From Oceanicoccus sp. KOV_DT_Chl (lineage in GTDB: Bacteria > Pseudomonadota > Gammaproteobacteria > Pseudomonadales > Dasaniaceae): a DNA stretch of 64,000 nucleotides. Within the stretch, counting starts at the first letter, position 1. Each line of letters opens with the position of its first letter. The DNA lies in the NCBI RefSeq assembly GCF_900120175.1, contig NZ_FQLF01000001.1, positions 682,001 through 746,000 on the forward strand, read 5' to 3'. Of the stretch, positions 56,142 through 64,000 are shown one piece after another. Under the pieces are notes generated by a model. That model had not been told where the DNA came from. It made no database searches and was given only the letters and a program-made list of their open reading frames with translations. Position numbers and translations under genes: made by a program.

Positions 56142-56405
56142 GGTTTTATTGACGCTTTCTGGCTAGGAACCGGGTGAATGTTTGACCGCAAAAAGTGTTA
56201 CCGGTTGTTGGCGGATTGTGTAAATTACTGCTACTAAATTTATTAACTGACCTTTGCTCTTGCTTTTGCAGGTCATGAGTCACTAACTTTTTTCACTATG
56301 TTATGCACATTAGCTCTCATTCCCCTGTTTTTGAGGTCAAAAACTTGTCACCGTACCTGTATATCCATACAAAAAAAGTAAGTCATTGATTTTTAAGGAG
56401 AAAAT

Positions 56406-56459
56406 ATGCTGGTTATAATTTGTACAAATGGTAATAAGTCACGAACTGACAGGCGCTAG
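56406..56459 (+). other. Possible 17-codon ORF with strong ribosome site
   Basis: TAAGGAGA at 56395-56402 precedes ATG 56406, which opens MLVIICTNGNKSRTDRR and stops with TAG. It may be a leader peptide or simply chance. Nothing is encoded downstream on this strand for several kilobases. Confidence 0.25.
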
Positions 56460-56488
56460 GCGTCGATATAATCAACTTATCCCCTAAC

Positions 56489-56511
56489 TTATCCACAGAA
56501 TCTGTGGATAA
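56489..56511. promoter_or_regulatory. Two inverted DnaA-box consensus sequences
   Basis: TTATCCACA (56489-56497) and its inverse TGTGGATAA (56503-56511) both match the strict DnaA box consensus TTATNCACA and are five bases apart. A related CTTATCCCC is at 56476-56484, and an AT-rich stretch follows. The pair can also fold as an RNA hairpin. No oriC marker genes (dnaA, mnmG) are in the window. Confidence 0.45.
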
Positions 56512-56616
56512 ATTCATATAAACATCATAATAGCTTAATAATAGACTAATACACTGCTCTGTTGCCGTTGGGCTGGCATTTGCTTGTAGTGACTATTTTC
56601 TGTTTTGTCGAAAAAT

Positions 56617-59456
56617 TTAGCGACTCAATTGTTTATTAATCAAATCCAGCAAGTCATTGAGCCCTATCGGTTTGGTCAGATACTCATCCATCCCTGCTTG
56701 CAGTGCTCGATCTTTATAATCACTGCGGGCATGCGCACTGAGCGCGGCAATCACTACCGGCTTGGCGCCGGATTGCTGTTCCTTGGCGCGAATCTGATGA
56801 CTGGCTTCATAGCCATCCATCTCCGGCATTTCGCAATCCATCAGGATGAGGTCATAGCGTGTTTGCTCAAAGGCTGCTAATGCTTGCAGGCCATTGGCGG
56901 CGAGGTCAGGAGTGATGTTGAGCTGTTTTAGCAGTCCCAGGATAACCAGCTGATTTACTTGGTTGTCCTCAACCACTAACACTCGCAGGTGTTGTTGATC
57001 ATTGCTTAATGTCGCTTGTTGTTCCGCGCTATGCTGAGGGCTGGTCAGTGAACGTACTAAGGCATCATGAAGTAAGGCATGGGTAATCGGTTTCTCCAGC
57101 AAAATTTTGATATCGTAATCCGCTAAAATATTTTTGCGGGCCAATGTTCGATTAGCTGCCATTATAATAAAGACGGTAGCAGGAGAGTGCAGCTGTAAAT
57201 ATTCGCTGATTTTTAAGCTGTTGCTGTCTAATAAATGATATTCGGCGAGGACAATGTCAAAGTTGTATTGATCAATGCAGCGTCTAGCTTGATCCACGCT
57301 ACAGCAAGCAATGACCACGAGATTCCAGCTTTCTAATAAACGACTGATGATGTCGGCTGAGACTGGGTTGGGGTCTACCAGTAGCAGCCGCTTGCCATTG
57401 ATTGCTGCTGATTTTTTACGCAGCAGTGTTTTATCAATGTCTTTATCGAGCAATAAGCGGGCAGTAAACCAAAAGGTGGAACCGACGCCGGCTTCGCTAA
57501 TCACGCCAATGCTGCCGTCCATCAGTTCAGCTAATTGCTTGCTGATTGATAAGCCGAGTCCGCTGCCGCCATAACGGCCATAGGTGCTGTCGTCAGCATG
57601 TTGAAAGGGGCTAAACAGTCGTTGCTGTTCTTCATTGGTGAGACCAATGCCACTGTCTCTAACAGCAAATTTTAGTTCAATACCATTTATGGATGACTTC
57701 TGGGTGGTGCTGACACTCAACAAAATATCGCCCTGGTCGGTAAATTTAAACGCGTTACTTAAAAAATTCAGAATGATTTGTCGCAACTTGGTTGCATCGC
57801 CGCGAAGTACCGGTGGTATATCCGGGTCCAGATCGGCAATGAGATTCAGGTTTTTTTCCAACGCTCGTAGCGAAAAGGTAGAGATACAATCGTCTAACAA
57901 TGTTTCGAGATTAAAGCTGGCGATTTCCAGCGACATTTCACCGGCCTCGAATTTAGCAAAATCCTGTAAGTCGTTAATGATGGCCAGCAGGGACTGGCTT
58001 GAACGCTCAATAGTGTTTAAGTAGAGTGTTTGTTGTTCGTCCAGATGGGTCGATTTCATGAGTTCAGTCATGCCTAGCACGCCATTCATTGGGGTGCGAA
58101 TTTCATGACTCATAGTGGCGAGGAAATTGCTTTTTGAGCGGCTTTCTCGTCGCGCTTGATTTGCCGATTGTTCAAGATTTATGCGTTCAGCTCGGTTTTT
58201 AACTAGCTCGGCTTTGGCCTTTAGTTTTTCTTCATTGGCTTTGGCCATACCGAGGTTGGCGTCATTGTTTTCTTTTTGCAGTTGGTTAATACGGTCAGCC
58301 AGTGCTAGCGAGAAAAAAACCAGCATCAACGTAGTACCAATAGCGGGTAGACTTTCTGATATCCACTAATGGATAAAATCCCCAAAGTGGTCATATTGCT
58401 GGCGATCAAGGTAAAGACCTGAATCATCATCGCAATAATAAAGTGGCCTGCTGAAATTACTCCAGCGCGGCGTACGATAATGCCGGCTGCTAACGCTGCG
58501 GCAAATAATAAGCTCATGCTTGCCAGCCCAATAAATATCAATGGCAGGTAACCGGTAGTGAGGACGCCAAATGCTATCAATGACGATAGGATCGCCAGGC
58601 TGCGAATCCCAAGTAGTAGTCGTGGTGCATATTTTTTTAAATTCAGAAAATGAATAGAGAATTGAGCGAACATATTGAAATTGACGATGTACATAAACGC
58701 GTAGATCGCCAATTTCTCCCAGTTTGAGTCGGTGACGAGGTATTGATAGGCATGCCCCTGATCGGCAGCGATCAAGTAGGTTGCGCTGCTAACGTAAAGT
58801 ACATAATAAAAGTAACTTCGCTGTCGGCAGGCGAAGAACAGAAATAGATTGTATAGCGTCATCACAATCAGGCAGCCATAGAGCAGCCCGTAAAATAGTT
58901 GTCGGTGTTGGTCTCGATCGATAAATAGCTGTGGCTGCCAAATCGTCGCTTTAAATTGAAATAAGGGTTCACTGTCGATACGCCATATCAATGTGATGCT
59001 GCTATGCGGAGTGAGGCTAATCGGGTTGATTAAAGTTCGGTGCGGAATGGGGCGATTAGTAAAAGCATCATCCAGGCCAGCGTTGGCGTAGAGGGTTTCA
59101 ATCTCATTATCCTTAATAAGGTATAGGTCAGCCACCTTGATTGACGGGTATTCCGTCTGCAGAACCAAATCAATAGTTTGCTCACTATCGTTGCGCAATT
59201 GACCCTTAAACCAATAGAGCCCCGGCGCCATGATCAATGCGCCAGCGCGCTGGGTACCTGCTTGCCAGTTCAGTGATTCGCTATCACTACCTACCAGTTG
59301 GCTGAGATCCAGCGTCTGTTGCTGATCATGCAAGTAGCTCAGCTGCTCATCCAGAACTAATTTGCCCAGCTCCGGGTTAATAACAATATCCTTCGCAGCA
59401 CATTCCAGGGCAAGTAGTAACCCAAGTAGGGTGCATAGATAGTTAAGAGTTCGCAT
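56617..59456 (-). CDS. 7TM-DISM hybrid histidine kinase; one frameshift
   Basis: After repair this is one protein of about 947 residues. Order: signal peptide, a periplasmic 7TMR-DISM extracellular domain ([19 protein letters not shown]), seven membrane helices (about 185-390), a coiled coil, HisKA with the phospho-histidine in [15 protein letters not shown], HATPase ([14 protein letters not shown] and [13 protein letters not shown]), a receiver-like domain without the acceptor aspartate (IVLAEYHLL), and a receiver with [14 protein letters not shown] and LTKPIGL. The break lies at TTT 58353-58355; one more base gives [26 protein letters not shown], the usual end of the 7TM region. The ligand is unknown. 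The start at ATG 59456 gives a normal signal peptide. Confidence 0.87.
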
Positions 59457-59703
59457 AGAATTAGCTGCTAAAACCATAGTTATGATGACCGCCGCTTCGC
59501 GGCACTGTAACATCAAATATAGGCAGTAACTATTTAACTCGCAGTAACACCTGGTCTGCCTTTATTCATTTAGCGTTTACATCAATAAGGTTATCATGGG
59601 TGAAAGGCGCAAGGTTTAGCGCTTATATCAACCACAGACTCAGTATACAGATAGCTATCGGAGTCTTTCGCCATTTCACCGCAGACAGCATAGGGCAATA
59701 AAC

Positions 59704-60339
59704 ATGGTTACTATTTATCACCTTGGGGTTTCACAATCAGACCGTGTGGTATGGCTGATGGAAGAGCTAAACGCACCCTATACCATTGAGTGGTATGACC
59801 GCGGCAGTGATGGTTTGGCCCCGGCTGAATATCGCGCGCTGCACCCGGCTGGTACCGCTCCGATTATTAAGGATGGTGATGTGGTGCTGGCAGAGTCGGC
59901 GGCCATCGTTGAATATCTGAGTCAGCGTTATGGTAATGGGCAATTAAGTGTAGCACCGGACCAAGCTAACTATCCCGACTATTTGTACTGGATGCAATTT
60001 AGTAATAATGCGCTCACCCTGTTTTTTATTCACTTGACGGTAGGTGTTTTCCCCGTCGAGCAGCAAGCAGCCGCTAATGTCGATTTTTTAACCCGCCGTG
60101 AGGAAGCTTACTATCAGCATTTGAACCAGCGTCTTGGAGAGGTCGATTTTTTGGCGGGCGATACATTAACCTGTGCGGATATTTTAGCGGTGTTCAATTT
60201 AACTACGTTGCCATTGGCCGGGGCGCGAAAGGTAGATGACCTGCCCAACGTCGTTGCTTATTTAGAACGTATCCAGCAACGGCCTGCCTATAGTAAAGCA
60301 ATGTCGATTGCCGGGCCGGGGGCCCAAAAGCCGCTTTGA
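59704..60339 (+). CDS. Glutathione S-transferase
   Basis: This is a GST-superfamily protein of 211 residues. The N-terminal thioredoxin-like domain shows YHLGVSQSDRVVWLMEELNAPY, HPAGTAPIIKDGDVVLAESAAIVEYL (cis-proline and the ESxAI glutathione motif), and the C-terminal helical domain has FLAGDTLTCADILAVFNL. The serine near residue 10 is the likely thiolate stabiliser. The substrate is unknown. It stands alone. Confidence 0.9.
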   Translation: MVTIYHLGVSQSDRVVWLMEELNAPYTIEWYDRGSDGLAPAEYRALHPAGTAPIIKDGDVVLAESAAIVEYLSQRYGNGQLSVAPDQANYPDYLYWMQFSNNALTLFFIHLTVGVFPVEQQAAANVDFLTRREEAYYQHLNQRLGEVDFLAGDTLTCADILAVFNLTTLPLAGARKVDDLPNVVAYLERIQQRPAYSKAMSIAGPGAQKPL

Positions 60340-60399
60340 TTGGCAGTTTAGCGCATGCTTACTAAGCCTTATCCTGTTTACGCATGGCCTCGTTTTTCC

Positions 60400-62057
60400 T
60401 CAAGGTGTTGCGTCTATTACAGCGTCTATTACAGGACAGGCATAGATTTGTTCACTGCCACAGGTTACTGGTTGCTTATTGCCTTGAGGTTCAAAGCTGA
60501 GGACATGTATTTGCTGTGCTTCGAATACCGGCAAGTAAATTTCAGCATAGGCTGAAGAATCATCACTGCTATACCCTATGGTGGGTGAACCAACCGTGGA
60601 GATGGTGATACCTGCCGGGTCGCTGAGAAAACGTTGGCTAGTTCTTTCACCATAATGATCATTGATATCAAATACCACATCTGAATAGTATTCCCAGTTA
60701 TTGGGATCGTCAGGTTTCTTCGCACGCAATACCCAGGCCTTTCCCGCTTCGTCGCCGCCAACCAAAATGCTGGGTTTGGTGCTGCCTTGCATCGATTTCA
60801 TGGCATGAAACTGATGTGCTGGTCCAGGTGCTAATCGCCCTGGTGCTGACAAAGGGTAGGTTGATGGCTGTGGGCGAATATTGTCTTTAATAATATGCAC
60901 CGGCCATGGTTGATAGATATTGCCATCCCCGGGAAGCTCTAATACATATACCCGCCCTGGAATATTGCTCTGGGTTTTTGCTGTGCAGTTATCGGGTTGA
61001 TGATTACTGGCGAGTATATCCACACGGCCATCGTTGTTGACATCGCCCACTTCGATGTCGAAAGGTTGTCCTTGATTGTCACTAATCACCGCCATCCTGG
61101 GTAATGTTCCCGTAAGGGCGTTTACCTTTGACCAGGTACTGCCATCCGGTGCGCCAAACACACTGATTTTTTCTGCGAAGAAATTGGTGGTAATGAGCTC
61201 CGGGCTACCATCATTGTCGAGATCAGCCATATCGATATGAACATCGGGCCCCTTAAATTGAGCAGCGGGACCACCGTATAAAATGGTTTCTTGCCAAGGT
61301 GTTGCAGGATTTAAATCTGGGCCCGGGTTTTTAAACCAGACTAATTCGCCAAAGGGAGGATGGAAACCTTTACCGACACGAAAACCCGAACGCGCAGTGA
61401 TAATGTCTTTGTAGCCGTCGTTGTCTACATCGTAATAACGTACTTCGTGATACCAACGGGGACTATTGTTGGGATCCATGGGGCGGGTAAATTTTCCGGT
61501 TTGTTGGCTTTGATGAATGACATATTCAGTTTTAGAGGGGGCATCAAGATTGATTACTGACAGTCGTCCCGCCTCCCGCGCATTTAAAAAACCTTGTGGC
61601 AGTATTGCCGCAGTAAATGGAAAAATACCTTCTTCAACCAAGCTGGCACCATTGGGCCAAATGGTTTTGCCAAATGCCTTGCTGGCTCGCCCCAGCTGGA
61701 GGTCAGTGATGATTTCAATATCTTTGGCGGGATCAAAGTTTGCAAAGTCTATGCTGTGGATGTCAGCAATGATCCCGACTTTATCACGGTCTCTGTAAAT
61801 GCCCGTAAACAGTTTGCTAACAGGATCTTTTTCAACATTGTAGTAACTTGGAATAAACAGCGCGTCCTCACCTCGATAGCGCTCGATAGAAATTTGGGTC
61901 GGATTAAAATCCAGTGACAGAATTCCTTTGGGGTAGGGGCTATGCAGTGCTGGGGAGTATTATGGCTTATCATCGTGTGCTGGCAACCTGCCATCAGCAG
62001 TAGTGATATTAAAAGAACAGTTAGGCACTGTTGCTGGTACTTGTTTTTCAGGTACAT
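60400..62057 (-). CDS. FG-GAP/VCBS-repeat lipoprotein; one frameshift
   Basis: The N-terminus is a lipoprotein signal with lipobox LLMAGC (cysteine about residue 24). The rest contains repeated Asp-rich calcium-type loops of FG-GAP/VCBS beta-propellers: YYDVDNDGYKDIITARSG, MADLDNDGSPELITTNFF and VGDVNNDGRVDILASN. At the GGGG run 61952-61955 one more base is needed; this gives NTPPALHSPYPKGILSLDF and joins the two pieces into about 552 residues. Probably it is anchored in the outer membrane or periplasm and binds a ligand or surface. The last codons encode VIDAVIDA from a tandem 12-base repeat. It is divergent from the UbiD-like gene. Confidence 0.82.
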
Positions 62058-62476
62058 ATCGAGTCGCTCTTAAAGCACAGATTGATGGTTTTTGTACGCA
62101 GGATCGGATGGACATATTTAATTGCCCTGAAAATTATAAGCATTATTCCGTTCTGAAAAAAAGCGATAAAAAATATTTATCCATTAAGAAGTGTAAAGTT
62201 GGTAGTTTTAGTTTTCCTATGGTGACTGTTTGGCATATATCTTTCATCTTAATAAATCTTAATTGCCATTCGTCTTCATCTCGCGATTTAATAGTGTGTT
62301 TAACATGAAACACTATTTTTATACGAGGGTAATTTACCCTTGGGTAGCGTGGCTTGGTTGGCTCAGGGGTAAAAAAATTTCCTGTGTCGATGCGCGCAAT
62401 GTTACCGATTGGGTTGATTGCTTCAGCGAAATAAAAAATATTTCCATTGATCAGCAACAGTAATTGTGGGGTGAGT
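62058..62476. other. Divergent intergenic region (419 b) with two inverted repeats
   Basis: The region lies between the lipoprotein and the UbiD-like gene. AATAGTGT (62290-62297) and ACACTATT (62310-62317), followed by TTT, form a hairpin resembling a weak terminator or attenuator in front of the UbiD-like gene. GGGTAA-T-TTACCC (62327-62339) is a 13-base dyad. Short open frames on both strands have no ribosome sites and are not called. Confidence 0.45.
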
Positions 62477-64000
62477 ATGCGTGATGAATTAAGTAAACAG
62501 CTTGAAGAGCTGGTGTCCAGGCGACGTTTTTTGGCTGCAAGCGGTGTTGCCGCAGCCTCAATGAGCTTGGCAGCAATGCCAAACTCAGCCCATGCAATGT
62601 CTGGTAAACCCCGGACTACAGGTTCGAATAATCAAGCGCCCTTTGAGAGCTTGCGCGACTATTTAGCCGCGATGGAGGATCACGGTTTATTGGTGCGCTT
62701 TGATAAAATAGATCAGGATGCTTACGAAGGTACAGCCATTATGTATTACCTGGCGGATACATTTGGTGCTTATGGTGCGCCGGTAGTGTTATTCGAAAAT
62801 GTTAAACAGGATGGACGTTGGATTAAAGGGCCAATCATAGCCAACAATCAAAGTCACTATCATCAGGAAGCGCTGATGTGGGGTTTAGAGATAGACCCTA
62901 TTGTGCCAGAGAACTCTTATCGCGCCGGCTTGAAATATATGATGTCCATGCTTGAGGCCAATGGTGGCGATTACCCGCAGATACCGCCAGTACAGGTTGC
63001 TCGGGAACAGGCTCCCTGTAAAGAAATTACGCTTACAGGCGATGAAATAGATATTACTAATTTTGCTTTTATACAGGGCAACCCCGGTGATGCTGGCCGC
63101 TATATAAATACTGCTTCGTGTTTCACCTATGACCCAGAATGGCAGCAAAATTTTGGAACCTATCGCTGCCAAATCATCAGTGCTCGAAAAATTATTTTAA
63201 ATTCTGAACCCAATCAAACGGCAAACAGAATGATTCTTCGTGCGATTAAACGCGGCGAAACAATGATGCCGGTGGCCTTCGTGTTGGGTCAGGATCCTGT
63301 AACCTGGATGGTGAGTGGCTCTCGTGTTCCTTTGACGTTTAAAAAGCCCATTGATGAGCTGGCTTATGTCGGTGGTATGCGGGGTAAAGCACTAGAGGTT
63401 GTTAAATGTGACGATAGCAGTTTGATCGTGCCAGCTCATTCAGAATTAGTGATAGAAGGGGTTATCGATTTAATCAATACCGAGCCTGAAGGTCCGTATC
63501 ATGAAACCTATGGCTATCTGGGCGACCGTAATGAGGCACGTTTTGCCGTCAGGATTAATAAAATTACCCATCGAAAAAATCCTATATTGATGAATAGCTT
63601 TACTAGCATTGGCGGAGGTTTTGTTAAGGCGCCGATGGATGCATACAACGTCAGTTCCTGGCAAAAAAAGTACCCGCAAATAACCGGCATCTTTTATCAC
63701 GACGATACCAAAGGCGTGTATTTCGTCAGTATCAAAAAAGACAAACCGGGGTTGGGTAAGGAAATAGCGAATGCCATTAGCAAGCGCTCTTTTATTGCCA
63801 AGGTGGTGGTAGTGGTCGATGATGATCTGGATATTATGAATCAGGCCGAGATGTGGTTGGCACTAGGGTCCCGCTGGCAGCCTGCGGCAGCGAGTGATAT
63901 TACTGAGTCAGCGAAAGCCTCCTTTTTTGAGCCTAGCGCTGTTGACGGAAGAACCAGTAAAATTGCCATAGATGCTACGATCCAGTGGCCAGAAGAGGGA
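62477..64000 (+). CDS. UbiD-family decarboxylase with Tat-like signal (3' end outside window)
   Basis: UbiD enzymes reversibly decarboxylate aromatic or unsaturated acids with prenylated FMN. The frame from ATG 62477 stays open for 508 codons to the window end. Family features: YRCQI with the conserved arginine, EPEGPYHETYGYLGD containing the two glutamates spaced as in EGPxxE, VVVDDDLDIMNQAEMWLALGSRWQP, and KIAIDATIQWPEEG, which lies near the normal C-terminus, so only a few residues are missing. The N-terminus is unusual: SRRRFLAASGVAAASMSLAAMP looks like a twin-arginine signal. No ubiX was seen. The substrate is unknown. GTG 62471 is an alternative start. Confidence 0.85.
   Translation, partial: MRDELSKQLEELVSRRRFLAASGVAAASMSLAAMPNSAHAMSGKPRTTGSNNQAPFESLRDYLAAMEDHGLLVRFDKIDQDAYEGTAIMYYLADTFGAYGAPVVLFENVKQDGRWIKGPIIANNQSHYHQEALMWGLEIDPIVPENSYRAGLKYMMSMLEANGGDYPQIPPVQVAREQAPCKEITLTGDEIDITNFAFIQGNPGDAGRYINTASCFTYDPEWQQNFGTYRCQIISARKIILNSEPNQTANRMILRAIKRGETMMPVAFVLGQDPVTWMVSGSRVPLTFKKPIDELAYVGGMRGKALEVVKCDDSSLIVPAHSELVIEGVIDLINTEPEGPYHETYGYLGDRNEARFAVRINKITHRKNPILMNSFTSIGGGFVKAPMDAYNVSSWQKKYPQITGIFYHDDTKGVYFVSIKKDKPGLGKEIANAISKRSFIAKVVVVVDDDLDIMNQAEMWLALGSRWQPAAASDITESAKASFFEPSAVDGRTSKIAIDATIQWPEEG

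Larger units (their letters stand above)
56142..56616. other. Intergenic region (475 b) with hairpin/DnaA-like sites and a tiny possible ORF
   Basis: This stretch is AT-rich and lies between the PepSY gene (56141) and the end of the hybrid kinase gene (56617), both minus strand. It holds the paired DnaA-box-like sequences and a 17-codon reading frame listed separately. No larger coding potential was seen. Confidence 0.5.

Noticed and set aside
62143-62463. Short open frames on both strands upstream of the UbiD-like gene
   Set aside because: No ribosome sites, poor composition and they cover the promoter region and hairpin.

Overview
The window is about 64 kb of chromosome from a free-living, aerobic, probably marine or aquatic Gammaproteobacterium of moderate GC content. 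The evidence is gene order. The block from about 22 to 46 kb (roxA, purB, hflD, mnmA, nudJ, rluE, idh, icd, cspD, clpS, clpA, infA, bpt, aat, trxB, ftsK, lolA, rarA, crcB, serS, cysG) follows, as far as I recall, the neighbourhood of idh/icd in Pseudomonas and partly the cspD-to-serS order of E. coli. Valine breakdown, two isocitrate dehydrogenases, several c-di-GMP proteins and exported molybdo-enzymes suggest a relative of the Cellvibrionales/Pseudomonadales; the exact taxon is inference. I see no phage, insertion sequence, CRISPR array, rRNA or tRNA.

Layout. 0-5.2 kb: tail of an acetoacetate-decarboxylase-like gene, a large unknown gene, a SURF1 homologue and a membrane protein with an HExxH motif. 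5.2-9.5 kb: an operon for a Tat-exported molybdenum hydroxylase (iorA-iorB-xdhC-mocA, minus strand). 9.8-17 kb: an unknown membrane protein, a tandem-FHA protein, a receiver/degenerate-GGDEF protein, the GTPase RbgA, and a YfiR/YfiN-like pair whose YfiN partner carries extra PAS and EAL domains. 17-21 kb: a DUF2806-like protein, a metallo-beta-lactamase-fold hydrolase, a patatin-like lipase and a Rieske protein. 21-46 kb: the conserved housekeeping block, including the complete N-degron set (ClpS adaptor, ClpA unfoldase, Bpt and Aat transferases). 46-49.5 kb: a tiny basic protein, tail-specific protease Prc and a divergent AraC regulator. 49.7-55.2 kb: a valine/isobutyrate catabolic operon whose first gene is not classical MmsA but an EutE/SauS-type CoA-acylating aldehyde dehydrogenase. 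55.2-64 kb: a PepSY-like protein, a 7TM hybrid histidine kinase, a glutathione S-transferase, an FG-GAP/VCBS-type lipoprotein and a UbiD-family decarboxylase with an apparent Tat signal, cut by the window end.

A property of the whole window matters for anyone using it: seven genes (including normally essential or highly conserved ones such as trxB and aat) are broken by frameshifts. I could trace eleven break points. Each is repaired by adding exactly one base, nearly always inside a homopolymer; none needs a base removed. That is the signature of homopolymer under-calling in long-read or pyrosequencing data rather than gene decay. I therefore annotate these as single genes and note the break points.
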